Shown: piece by piece, positions 40,309 to 61,268 of the stretch
Numbering within the stretch: the first letter of the stretch is position 1
Layout: each line of letters begins with the position of its first letter
Origin: Physella acuta
Taxonomy: Eukaryota; Mollusca; Gastropoda; Physidae
Assembly (NCBI RefSeq): GCF_028476545.1
Contig: NW_026732024.1
Location: 244,422-308,421, forward strand
DNA: 64,000 nt
Direction: 5' to 3'
The notes under the pieces: generated by a model
Told to the model about the DNA's origin: nothing
The model's database searches: none
What the model saw: the letters and a program-made list of their open reading frames with translations, nothing else
Translations under genes and position numbers: made by a program

Positions 40309-41734
40309 GCTTGTAGCCGTCCCAGACAGCCCCGTTAAGCCCAGCATATTTGTCCCTATTGTCACGCCATCTGCACCACAAGGGGGAGAAAACTCACGAT
40401 TCTTGTCTGGTGAAATCCGCCCTAGCTCTCCGTGAAAACTGCGTTACAGATTCCCTTCCAACCATAACACCCCCCCCCCACCTCCAAGAAGAATGGGATC
40501 ACCAAAAGTTTAATTAGAATTGCATTACGTTTGTATTTAAGTCAATAAACCTTAACCCTCTTTAACTTCAGTATACATTCGAGTTAATTAAATAATTAAG
40601 TGAATATAAGGAGTAATGTACAGCTATCTACAAAAATATAATTAGAAAAGCAATCAGTTTAAGAAATATTTGTACATAAATAGATACTTTCATGTAAGAA
40701 GTGTTCACTGGTATGTCAGCCAAAGTCTATAAAATTTCTGAATAACTTGAGATTTATGATGTTTCTTTCAAGAGGGTGGAAAAAATATAGGTGCATAACA
40801 AAAGGGAAACAACCTAGGATTAACGCCCTTGATTTATGAACAACAAAAACATGTTGAACGCATGTTCTATATATTGTGTAAAAGAAGACTGAAGGCGCCT
40901 TAAGTGTATAAAATCAACAGTCAAAGACATATGAGACAGTTAAACTTACTTATTGCTGAATGGGAAACTCCATACCAACTTGGCTACAATAAAATTTAAC
41001 AGTTAATTAGCATATCTGTCTTTAAAAAAAAAAACGTTAAGACTATACATAGTGGTTTTATTTTTTTTTTTTTATACTGTTAAGGTCAGGGTTAGGATAA
41101 CGGCCTTGACCAGGACAAGTTTAGCATTACTAGCCAAAACAGCTTAGATACAACCTACCGGCTTACTAATACCGAGGGCTTATATCCCCGTATATACATG
41201 ATACACTGGTGTGGCTAAATGTTTAGTACTGAAAAAAAAAGGTTTTGAGAAAATATCAATGTAAAACAAGCTAAAGGTTATTTGAACGGCCATATCAAGA
41301 ATTAACGTAGTAGTTACGTATAACTTAGTGCGATGTTGTTTACGCATATTTTATCGCTGTTATATTAACGGAGTTAAGTCTTCAGTCTGTATAGAAATAA
41401 AAGACGCTGTCTACTGTCTATGGGGGTATATCCAAGCCAAAGTTGTCAACACATTAGACGATTTATTTTTCCCTATCATCATCATCATTCCTGTGGACCC
41501 CTAAAAGAGCACAATGACGAAACCGAACCTCTCCATAAAGCTAAGTGATGCGGTGTGGTAGAGGGTGGGAATGAGAAGCCAAGTATATAGGCTAGATACA
41601 AGATGTATGCAGGATGGTAGGATGAGACGTTTGTCACGGGGGTAAAAAATACAGGCCATTTCACAGTAGTGATAGGCTATGTATGCAGAAAGTGTGCGGA
41701 ATAAAAGCTGGAATTTTTTTTCAAGCAACTTAAA

Positions 41735-41990
41735 TGGATGAAAGGATCGGTTAGTAGAGCTTACGACTAATAACTCGAAAGTCTCCCGTTCGGATCCCGG
41801 GCTCGAGTCTAAAGAAATAGGATATCCCCGAGTCCACTCAGCACTGATGGGTACTAAGCTCACATTAAGGAAACTAAGGCGACTGGAGATAGTGCCGACC
41901 ACACTACCTTCCCCTTGTATGTCGAGGTAATTTAAACAGCTGAACTCAACTTCCCCATGTGTCTTGGGTACGAACAGGAAAAGATGATGA
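41735..41990 (+). mobile_element. tRNA-derived SINE (plus orientation, with LINE-like tail)
   Basis: Head GGTTAGTAGAGCTTACGACT, box B-like GTTCGGATCCCGGGCTC, and a body with CGAGTCCACTCAGCACTGAT. The tail is TGTGTCTTGGGTACGAACAG followed by GATGATGAA. Confidence 0.72.
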
Positions 41991-42399
41991 AGTGTACAAT
42001 AATCAGCTTGATTATATCATGTCGTGATTTTCGTAAGAAAATATATGCATGCTGTATTTTCAGCGCGTGTAGTATTGTGCAACGGCGCCTTTCTAAACAC
42101 TGCAGAGCACACATTTTACTGGTATATCCGCTTTTGTAATCTGATACAGAATAAACATTGTAAATTAGCCGGTTAAATTATTTGCAAAGCGATAAAGGGG
42201 TAATTTAAATAGGCGACGTTTTAATAGCGACATTAACATAGGCTTGTTTACACCGTCCTGACCCTAGCTTTAATCTCAGGCATGGCCCGAATCCTTGCCC
42301 TATTATTAGCGAAACCGGAAGGGGAAAAAAACAATTCAATAGGACACTGCCGGTGTTCAAAGAAGAATCCTTTCAACTAAGGACAAATTATATCTAGAT

Positions 42400-42607
42400 C
42401 GGTGGTTCTTAACCTAGGTTCGATCGTACCCCAGGGGTTCGGTAAGTAAGTCTCAGAGGTTCGGCGGAAGTATAGACACACAAACAACTCATACGATTTG
42501 CAATCGGAGTTTGTCAGTGCAAACGATAAAACTATTAAGAAGGGTTCGGTGAATTCTCATATTAAACTGGTGGGATTCGGTGCCCCCAAAAAGGTTAAGA
42601 ACCTTTG
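42400..42607. mobile_element. hAT-like MITE, third family (GGTTCTTAACC termini)
   Basis: Ends CGGTGGTTCTTAACCT and AGGTTAAGAACCTTTG are inverted, with TCTAGAT on both sides as remains of an 8-bp duplication. GTTCGGTG-type blocks repeat inside. 208 bp, no ORF. Confidence 0.68.
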
Positions 42608-44199
42608 TCTAGATCTACCTCCTATTCAAGAAAGCGGATCTTCTAAAATTCAACTGTTTTAATTTAACACATATCATTTCGTTACAATGCATTGTAACAC
42701 CTAAACTTTAATGTATCCAAGTTCTATTTTTATCCGCCGTGTAGTTAGCAAAGATGTGTATTCATGTTGCCTGTTCGCAACTCTACCTCGTCAAGCTCCT
42801 AAACAGGTTACATTACTTATCAAAAAAGAATTTCACTTTTTTAAAAAAAGACGCACATTCTCCCCGATAAAAAGGACTGGGAGTTTACGAATTACATAGG
42901 AAGTCTCAGGTCAAAAGTCAAAACCAACTTGCAACATCTTAGGGAAGGGGGTGGGGGAGGGAGGATGTTTACTTTATGACTAGTGTTAAAGTAAACTTCG
43001 CTAAAAGAAGATTGAGTTACCCGAGTACGCCCTAAATAGTCGCTATATATAGAACAAAAATACTAGTAAATGGGGTCATGTTAGGTTTTTCGTTGAGGCG
43101 TTAGTAAATATTTTTAAGGAAGAATGTATTGAAGAACGCTTAAAAGTACTTCAGTATTGACATAAACTACCCATCAATAGTAACAGCGCAGTCAACTCTT
43201 TGCATTCGTGCACGATTAAATGCCAATAGAACCTGCACTTAAAAATATGAATGAAGCCAAAATCAAGACCCATATGTAGTAGGTCGAGCCAACACAAGCA
43301 ATTCTACGATGAGAAAAAAAAAACATGCTCACGTTAATATGTTCACATGAAGTAAAATATAATAACTATAAAACAAAGTGTTTTTGATAAAATGTAATTA
43401 AATAACTAAGTTTTTTCCCCCGCTGAGAACTCGGAGGGATACAAAAATTATAATGATAAAAGGTTTGTAAAAGCACTTAAGCGTAAATATTTACAAAGCC
43501 GCGTTTACAGTCAATATTCGATACATCGATAAAATGAGCTCTTTGCGCCGCATCCGTGTTTTAATGCATTGTAAAATAAAATCGATTTAGAGAGTTTTTG
43601 TCATCCACGAGTCCTTTCAAAAGCAAATAATTGGGCTGAATATTAATCCTTTCCATGCTCAACAGCAAGTTTTTATGAAGTGACTTGAATCGTACGCGTA
43701 CGTCCGTGAATGACCGACGTTGTTGGAGGGATATGTCCGGTGTAACATTGATAGAAACGTGTAATGGATCATACGGCCGTGACATAGATCTAGTAGTACT
43801 CTGATTGGAATCCTTAATGAAAGTAAAATTAATGGGGGGGGGGGGGGGGGGCTGATAGATCTAGTGACATATCGACATTAGTCAGAAAACTGTGACTCGG
43901 GCAAAGTATGGTAACTGTATGGTAACTGTATGGTAACTGTAAGCAAAACACAGGAAGAAAATTGTAATGCAGAAGTAGAAAAAAAAAGTAATTAAAAATC
44001 GATTTTTATTGAACAGGTGCAACTTTAATTGAAGTAATCATTATCGTTATTAACGAGGTGAATTTTTGTTTATGTAAATGATTATTCAAAGACGGTTATT
44101 CAGAACAAATGAAAAAGTTGGAACTCAGCTTCACTGAAACAAAACAAAAATGAAGCTATTGAAAACATTCAGTGGACACACATACAAACGCACAAACAC

Positions 44200-44330
44200 A
44201 CCGATTACATGCACGACTGCTAGCTTGAAAGTGTCGAGTCTTTGAGTACACCCAGCTATAATGGATACCCTACACACATTAGGTGAATTGGGATATAACT
44301 GACCACACCATTCTTTTATATGATGGGGTG
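44200..44330 (+). mobile_element. tRNA-derived SINE relic
   Basis: Diverged: GACTGCTAGCTTGAAAGTGTCG, then ACACCCAGCTATAATGGATACC and CTGACCACACCATTC, following the order of the common SINE body. Confidence 0.5.
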
Positions 44331-44591
44331 TAAAAAATAGAGGTCCACTAGATCTGGTCGATTGAACGGCAGACCCCAAAAAAAGGGTAGCTTTATATGG
44401 ATTAAAATATGTAGGCTAGATAATTTAAACATTTTACGTTATTTTAACGAAACAGCGTTTTAAAAACCAAAGAAGAATTTATAAAAGAATCTAGGGATCA
44501 AGCCGTCTCTCTAGCCAAACAGGGTGGATCAAACCATGTAAAGCCAGAAAGATTTAAGACAACGATCTATCCTGATTAATAGCTACATGTA

Positions 44592-44745
44592 TCATGGCGT
44601 GGTTGAGCTCAAGAGTACCAACCCGAAAGTCTCGATTTCAGTTGCTTGGTGTGAGACCTGAAACGCCCATGAGTTCATCCAGCTGTAATCGGTACCTGGC
44701 TCAAGGTGGGTAAAGCACGGACCGTTATTCTTTTAATAAGTAAGG
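44592..44745 (+). mobile_element. tRNA-derived SINE relic
   Basis: GGCGTGGTTGAGCTCAAGAG, TTCATCCAGCTGTAATCGG and a later ACGGACCGTTATTC follow the SINE order. The copy is truncated at its tail. Confidence 0.5.
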
Positions 44746-47297
44746 GTAAAAACAAACATTAACTCATCTGCCATACGGCCCGTCAGGTTTGAAAGGGTAC
44801 TTTAATTACACTTAAAACAGATAAAAATGTTTTGTAAGTTGATGCAGTAAACAAAAACAGCTACATTTAAACAATTTAACAGCAACAAAAGTAAAAAAAA
44901 AAAATAATTTAAAAAGCTAACGACGGGCTAATTATATAAAAAATTAAGGCTCAAATAAATAAAACTACAGAATATATTCGCTCGAGGGAACAATTCTTCA
45001 GATATAAAAATTTACCTTTACAATATACGAGCTGGAAAATCAGGATTGTTTTTATATCCGGCTAATATAACGCATCCAGTAATACAGCTAATGAAGTCGA
45101 TTAATCCTGCTCTCTAAGAGACAATAAGCCGACAACAACTTTCAAAATTGCATTCTTCAGCCGTAGTTAAAATCGCTTTACATAAGCTTAATTTAATTTA
45201 TAAAGCACACGACCAAAGGCCTGGAATGTTCGCAGTATATCAAGAATCAGGTTATAGTATTTCAGCAGACATTTATCAATGTCAAGACATGGTGAAAGAA
45301 AGCAGACCTGCAGACGGTATTAATGTTACACAAAAGAATATGGTGGCATTTATGGCGTGATCGCTCCAACGAAAGCTTTATCAACCGGAAATCACTTTTT
45401 TATTTTTTATACAGTAGTATCGGAGGACCCATTTTAAAAAAATTGCATACATTAACTTTAAATTATTCTCCTCGAACACGACACATGCATCCCCCTCCCC
45501 CAACTCTTTCCCGTATACAACCCAAACCTTTCCCGTGAACACAACAGCCTAAAGGACTAATACTAAGAGTTTTTTTTTTACACTTAAATATTAACTTGCA
45601 TTAGGATTCTAGGGCTTATGTATTGTAATGAAAGCTGATATACTTTATTTATAGCGCTAAAAATAAAGCAATAGTTTTAGTTATGTTTATTAACGCTGGA
45701 ATGTTTCGGTTTTTTTTTATAATGCAACCCGGGCTGTACCTTTATGTCTACATCCCTGAATAATGAGAAGTTTATTTATCTGACTGTACGTTTAAAATCC
45801 ATTTTAAACTCAATGTTCCTCTGTCTTTTATATTTTATTTTATGACTGTTAAAAGGCGTTGATTAGTTACGGGGACTTAGCTAACAAGACAACTGAATGG
45901 CTCAGGGTTTATTTATCTGACGGTACGGTTAAAATCCATTTTAAAATCAATGTTTCTTTGTTTATTTTATGACTGATGGGACTGAAATCCATTTTACACT
46001 TAAATTCAAATATTTCTCGTTTTTCTCTATTATATTTTATGACTGTTAAAAGGCGTGGATTATTTACGCGGATTTAGCAATAAATCAAGCCCTTACATAA
46101 ATAATCATTATCTCACATCCAACGTCATCGCACTACCCCCCGTCTCCTCTACCCACCGCCGGGAGTTTCCACAGTAAACCCGTTTGTCACTGGGTATGAC
46201 GGCAACATGCCCCAGTGTCGATACGGCTCCGCCCCACAGGCACGGGTCACTGATTGGCATTGGTTATCTCCCTGCTCAACCGGTTCCAACAATACAATGT
46301 TTGACACACCAGAAAGGCTCGCATGGAGAGGGAGAGGGTGTGTCGGGGGGGGGGGAGATCTGGCTAAATACTTTCGAAAATTTCCCGCGTTGCTCATTTA
46401 GTACCATACGTAGTAGATAAAAAACGGATTAGTATTAAAGTTAGCATCGTGGTTCCATTCTTTGATAAATGACAACACGGATATGACGTAATATTGACTC
46501 CCCAACACGCGTGTTATGCAAGTTTTGGGCCCACTCTCATAGTGTTAATGATGAAAAAATTAAATGCTGATAGTTGAAGTTGAGTTGGGGTAACAATGAA
46601 ATCGCACAAAAGCTTGGAGATTAGGGCTTTAAAACCTAAGCTAGGGCTGGGGGGTTAAGGCCCGTCCATCATATTGGGTGTTGGTAATAAACTCTTGTCA
46701 GTTTAAATCTTAAACCAAGCAGGGTTGAGGTTAAGACGTGTGCATTCTGAACTGAGTAGGCGGTTGGAAGTTAAGGTGTGACCGTCTTTCACGTCTCAAT
46801 GGGGCGTAGAGCATGTCACATGTCTAAAAATACCCACCCCCATGTGTGAGAGACGTCATTTTTTTTCACGCCTCTGACTGTGCAGACTGTATGCCTAATA
46901 TTCCTTTATTAGAACCAAAAAAATATGGTTTATTTACTACAATTTCCGTTCTATGTTAATGTGATATGACCCAAAACCTGACAGACAAAATCACCTCCTG
47001 CAAATGGCCAAATAGTGAAATTCTATGGAGTACTTTAGCCCCATTCCCACCCTCCCCTAAACGTTGCCTTTATACCTGTCTTTTAAAATAATCCAGAGGG
47101 TTGGATTAGAACAGAGACGGATTTTTAAAAAAAGGCCCAGGTGTAAGAACAATAATATAAAGGAGAGCTTACTCATTCATCTCCTAGATATATATGTACA
47201 GCTAAATTGAAACAGTTTAAATTTCATGAGATCACAAATGTGTCATAAAAGCTACTAGTTAGTTAAATTATATAATTATAAATAAATAAACATAGGG

Positions 47298-47417
<120 letters not shown>

Positions 47418-50400
47418 TTCATAACATCACCATAGGTAGTCTATGAAGGTATACACAGTTTAACCAAGACATATCTAATCTTTTGTTCTTATAAAGATAT
47501 TATTAGGTTTTAGCAATAACAGAAGTAAGAGAAAAATAAAAGTGAACGATAAAACTGCTGATTGTTTGGATTAGGTTGTAACTGCTAATAAGTATAATTA
47601 TAATAGCGATTAAATGATTGAATCTTCACCTTCTTGTCCTAAGTTTATAGTTTGGTTTTATGTTCTATTGTGATTCTGGTTAAACCCAGTCCTAATGGGT
47701 ACCTGATTTATGTTGCATGAAGTAAATGCTGGGTATTGTAATGGAAACACAATGCCATCATATGACACATAAACAGTTCCGGCCTGGAATGGCTATATGA
47801 CTAAATTAATGTAATGTTTAGTTTAGTCTTTAGGTAACACCTAACAACTGTATATATTGTATACAAATATCTTATTCAGACCATTTCATATCAATAAAGA
47901 TAGGTCTAGTCTATTGATGGTTAGTGATAATTTGGGATTAAAAGTTCACTTTTGGAAATACCAGCAATTCTGACACGCTATTTAAAAAGACTTTTACCTA
48001 ACAATAAACCCAATAGGCTCTAAATACTGGCAACATCCTAAATCTTTCAGCAAAGCTATTAACATTTTCAAAAGAAATTTTAAAATATTTTTAATTAAAA
48101 AAAAATCTTGAAGCTAGTAATACTTTTGGTTAGAAAATTTGGAATCTTTTTTCAAACACTGATCTGGCTTACATCAATAATTTTACAACATGTTTATAAG
48201 ATAAAAGCTTGTTTTGGAATATCCCCTGATTGTAAACAGCTTCTTGTATCATAGTTGTATAGGTTAACAGTATATGAAAATTCATTGTTGTATTCTGTAG
48301 GCTTCATCAATAGTTTGCAAACCTTAATATAAATGTATATTATAAAATTTATAGATACGTAAATAAATATGCATGTATACAAACATAGAATGATAAAAGA
48401 ATACAACATTGGAAAGTCTCTATGTTTAATAAGTTTAAACACACTGAAATGTTATGAAAAAAATTCAAAGTACATAGGACTGTTTTACATTGAAAATTAA
48501 ATGCTTTTAACTTTTAATTACTTCCCATTTCAAAATGTCCAAGGGATACAACCTAAATCTATTTTATCAAAAGTTGTTAAAATAAAGAAAAACTCAATCC
48601 AAATAATATAAAAAAGTGGATCAATTCATAAAATACAGACAATAAAATTTGTATTTGATAGTTTGCCTTAATTTGATACTATATACATTTTGTAATTTTT
48701 TTAAAACTTTAGTTCAAATAGAAAACTAATATCGGTTATACATAATTAATTTCAAGTCAAGTTATACCAAAATTCTCGGGATTACTATTGAACATTGGGC
48801 TTTAAAACCATTTTTTAGTTTATTTTTTAAAAATGTATAGCTATTTTATTCAAAATTGGTTTGGTGTGGTCAAATAGATTGTTACAACTTACAACTTTTG
48901 AATAGCTATACAAAGTCCATGTAAGGAAGCTTAGCTTTCCTCCAGTCCAAGTAATAAATCTATTTTAATCTATGTCTCTCCCCGCCCCCTCCCTCTAAAT
49001 AAAATGCTAGATCCACCAGTGTACATAGACCTATAGTGATCCCTCCCTGTAAATAATACATATCAAAAGGTGCACAGGTGAAATATTGTTTTAAAATACT
49101 TCAAGAATACTGGTAGCCCTAGTTGTAGTTTACCTGATGAGGTAAAATTAAAAAAAAAAAATTATGAGTAGGCCTATAACAGTGTATTTGATTACATTCA
49201 TTCTTTTTTGCAGACTGTGTGTGTGTGTTAAAGTTTTGGTTTGAAAAAATAAAATATTCATTTGTAGATTACATTATATGTAGAACAGATTTTTATAAAC
49301 TCATTTTATTTAAATAATAGATAATAACCCCCCCCCCCCCCAATCTATCTTTTCTCCAATTTCTATTGAAACGTCATATTTTTTTTCAAAAGAGTAAAAT
49401 ATCTTAATGTAATAAATAATATATATTCAAACCATTTTTTTTAAAGACCATCTTTAATGTAATCTGGTTACTTTGTTCAACAAAAAAAAATGAGAATGAT
49501 AGATATTATATAATATCTAGATCTAGATCTACCTGTGGATAAAAACTCAACTCGACACCGTATCGTATTTGCAGGTGAGTTACGTCTGCTAAAATAGAAA
49601 CTAACTAGATTTTATTTAATTGTTCAACAATCAGCCATTCACATTGTTTATTAATAATATCGGAATAATTGTTATTAATCCCGGTATGTCAAAATAGTAA
49701 AATGTTATGTAACTGTCACAATTGCAATGAAAGCATTCATTGATTTACAATGACTGGACTGTCAGAATATTCTCATCGACTCTGCCCGTTCGCGGTGCTA
49801 CGGTACTGGTAAACAAGCTTAGTTATTTTTTTTATTTGATTCGCTATCGAAGTCAATTTTTTTAAAAGCACACTCGGTCAATAATTTTGCCCGATAATCA
49901 TAGATCTACGATCGATTTACAAAACCAGTGTAGCTGTTAATACACAATACTTTCGTTAAATGCTAATTTCAGCAATAATTTAGAATAGATATACTTTTTT
50001 CAGCTTACCTTTGTACGGCAGCTATCCGATCTAGTCACAATCGTTTGTCGACACCGTAAAAATGTGTGTGACACAGTGTGGACGCGACGACCACTAGGTA
50101 TGTGCAGATGCTAAATTTAGAATTTTCCCCATCTGCAACCGGTTTTTCAATATTTCTATTCTATGCTCAAACAGTTACGCCTGCGGTAAAATAGACGTGA
50201 AAAGGTCTAGAATTTTTATTTTATTTGAAAAGTGTGTTGGTTGCTGCTTTTTTTTAAAACTAGTATGTGTACGATACGAAATAATCTCATTTAAAATTTT
50301 AAAAACTAGATCTAGATTCTACTAAGGCTATACTTCATAGTCGGTATCACTTTAGTGTGTTAGAAAAAGAGAGATTTTCACTTTTGATTTCAAAGGTTAA

Positions 50401-50906
50401 AAATGTTAAAGAAAATAAATTGATAATCTGTTGTTGTCAACATCCGTGCAATTCGTATGCTTAATCTTTTGTTTTATCATCTTAGATACAAATATAGAAG
50501 AAATTAAAAATGTTGAGTATGTTAAATTAGCCCGTCAAAATGAGACATATAATTCAAAGGCAAGGTGAACTAACGCCTTATTTTTCCTTCTTTTTTTGTA
50601 ATAAGAGTTAATTCCCTTTTTACGGAAGAAGACGACTCAAAACACAATATGAATTATCGGTCCTGAATTCTTCAAGTATAAAACTGAACAATGTGCTTAG
50701 ATCAATCATTCTACTCAGTATTGTCAGAATGTGTTAGAGGAGGGTCTAATCTCACCGGGTGACACTTTTTAGTGGATAACACCATGGCTTAAACAGCATT
50801 TACTGCATAAACAATATTTGTTTTTTTGAGTTGAAGGAATTTGGCTACGCGAGTTACCTCGCATAGGGACGCCGAAGATTTAAAATAAAAATATTCTCTC
50901 AAATAA

Positions 50907-51278
50907 GGGGTCATCCATAAATGACGTCACGCTTTATTTGACGATTTTTACCCCACTCCGTCACTCGTCGTCACAAAAAGCCAGACCCCCCCCCCCCTAA
51001 CAACCTACAACCCCCCCTCAAAATTGCAGTTGAATTTTTTTTAAAACATCGATATTTTTCTAAAATCTTGTCTAAACTATTAGTACTATTACAATTTATT
51101 AAAACAGTTATCTAAAACGCGAAATAACGTCTAAAATTCGTTTTCTAACATTGTTTTTTTATAATGCAAAAGTGTGACGTCGCAACATCGGACCCCCCCT
51201 CCCCCCTCCCCACACATCGTCACAAAATTACGGACCCCCCTCCCCCCTACGAGTGTGACGTCATTTATGGATGACCCC
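50907..51278. mobile_element. PIF/Harbinger-like MITE
   Basis: Inverted ends GGGGTCATCCATAAATGACG / CGTCATTTATGGATGACCCC, with TAA on both sides (50904-50906 and 51279-51281). A 3-bp TWA-type duplication fits PIF/Harbinger. The interior is C-run-rich with repeated CGTCAC(A)A motifs; 372 bp, no ORF. Decayed relatives lie at about 55318-55424 and 57790-57890. Confidence 0.68.
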
Positions 51279-51359
51279 TAATCTGTAATTAATCCTTTAC
51301 TTTAAAAACAACCATCTGTCTACAGTACATTTCAAACAATTAAAAAAGGTAAAAATGTC

Positions 51360-51433
51360 TTCCGCCCCCCCCCCCCCCCCGAAAATTCGAAGTGCCCCCC
51401 CCCCCCCCCCCGGGAAGTCTGGAAGAAACACTG
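51360..51433 (-). mobile_element. G-run MITE, family 2, end fragment
   Basis: Only the C-run portion and the terminal GTCTGGAAGAAACACTG remain. Confidence 0.6.
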
Positions 51434-51758
51434 CTGTCCCTGTTCAATGATAGAACTTAAAAATTAAGTTTTTGAACAAATTGTAGGCTAGTTGATTCCA
51501 CCTACTCTTTAATACAAAATTATTTATAGCACAACTTGTGTTTTGTTTCACTGCAAACTACTATAATAATTCGCTTCGCTTAGTATATTTGACAAAATAC
51601 TAGCAACTACTTTGATATAAATGAAGTTTTATTGTAGTTTATATGAAAGGGTAGTCTATGAAGAAGTTATATGGCGAATTAGGACGATGGGGAAGAAGGG
51701 GCAGTAAAATTCGTCGTATCTATTAAAATGTCCGGAATCCTTAGTTTGCTGTTACTAC

Positions 51759-51920
<162 letters not shown>

Positions 51921-51941
51921 GCAGAGGGCTTTTGAATATTG

Positions 51942-51947
51942 TTTATT
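51942..51947 (-). terminator. Probable polyadenylation signal of GALNT (AATAAA on minus)
   Basis: TTTATT on the plus strand, about 64 nt downstream of the minus-strand stop at 52011-52013. Confidence 0.5.
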
Positions 51948-52010
51948 TATATTAGATTTTTCCAGCTGTAGGGATGGGGGAGGTGGGGACACATTCAAGC
52001 GCCCCTGGTA

Positions 52011-59645
<7,635 letters not shown>

Positions 59646-60321
59646 TGTTATGAACCTTAGTTTGTATTTTCTACGAAAGAATGGCTCGGTAGATAAACAT
59701 GTCTGTTTATTATTTACTTATATACTTTTCTATGTCTATTGGCACGTAAAATTAATTCTCTCTCAACAATCTTTAACTGCATTTGATATGGGAGAGAAAT
59801 CCATGTAAGATTTTGTTAGGTTACACTTTAGAGGTGCATCTTGTAAAACTAAAATTGACATGAATTTTTTTAAAATAAATTCTATATCGAAACAGCGATT
59901 TTATAAATATTTTTTAATTAAAGATAATTGTTTTTAAATCCCAAAAAAAATTCCTAAAAATTATAAAACATGACTACGAATTTTAGATGTGATGAAAACG
60001 AATCATTGAATGCGTAAAAGCTCTGATAGAAAAAAATCACTTGTCGGAGGTATATCTGAGCTGGTGAATTAACATACAACCAAACATCGAGGGGAAGACA
60101 GCAGATGGCATCGATCTATGTGAGCATGTTATGACTTTGGGGGGGGGGGGGGGTGATAAACAATGTGAAGTAAATTATAGCACACACAGTTGATAGGATA
60201 GTATAGGCTGGGACGGGATAAAGGTGTCGTCTCTATCAACAAACTCTCCTATTGCATTGGGTGTGATGAGCAGCTTTCTTTCTCCAATCTAGAGGCAGTC
60301 GAATCCAAACCCTTTCAGCGG

Positions 60322-60410
<89 letters not shown>

Positions 60411-61268
60411 GGGTGTCTACAACGGTCTCACTCTATGTTGTAACTATCAAAGGCAGTGTTACATAACATATCTCTCTACTAACAACCCCACCCCTCATAT
60501 ACCACTATATAACAAAAGTATACAACCATCCCCCTATTTTCTGTCATATGTGTTTAACGATCCTTGATCATTTTGGTCATGTGGTACGTGCTAAACAAAA
60601 ACCAATTATTTTAACGTTATGTGTGAATTACAAAACAACAGCACATGTTTAATGAATGGGTATCAATTTCAGGTTACAGAGCATTCGTATCCAATATTTG
60701 TCAAGTGTCGCATTACATACTAGCTGAAACATTAGGAGAGTTTTATTGATTAAATGTTATATGCATTGGTCAGGCTGTTAGTCATCTAGTTTACCAAGAA
60801 TAAGAGGCGTGGTGACTGTCAGTTTAGCCCCCCCCCCCCCCCCCATAACATTTTATATCTACATACTTCACTTATGACTCCAGGACCAGACTTTTAATCT
60901 ATACAGTGCACAAAGAAACGATGTAATATGTTTATTGCGTTAAATTGGCGTTATCAATAATGTCTGTTTAAAATTATATTTTGAATTATTTTAATTTAAT
61001 TATTACGCAGGCGTCACATTTTGCATGAGCTTAGTTGAAAATTCAGAGTTAGATTTTTCAGTTTGAGTTGATTTATGTCCAGCGAAATCTTTTTGTCGTG
61101 TCTTTGTAAACAATCCCGAAATAGTATCCTGTTGGGTTATATTTTTGACAAAAACAAGTCACAGGCCAGTTCGTTGGATTACACTTTGATCTGGAGATAT
61201 GACTCCATACCAGTAGCAGTTTTAAATGATTGGCATAAATTAGGGAGGATTCCAAGAACTGTGTTTAC
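59646..61268. other. Spacer without recognisable gene
   Basis: AT-rich, with a (TA)n tract at 60321-60407 and poly-G/C runs near 60138 and 60830. It probably includes the GALNT 5' flank; no promoter motif could be fixed. Confidence 0.5.
60321..60407. repeat. (TA)n microsatellite
   Basis: TA tract with one ATAATA interruption. Confidence 0.95.

Noticed and set aside
40205-40435. Frame ending in VPDSPVKPSIFVPIVTPSAP and its antisense
   Set aside because: The N-terminal half is CA repeat and no splice sites or domain support the rest; left as unproven.
41501-41902. 133-codon minus-strand frame
   Set aside because: Most of it is the antisense of the SINE at 41735-41990.
45148-45360. 70-codon frame
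   Set aside because: No recognisable domain, codon pattern or splice context; length is expected by chance.
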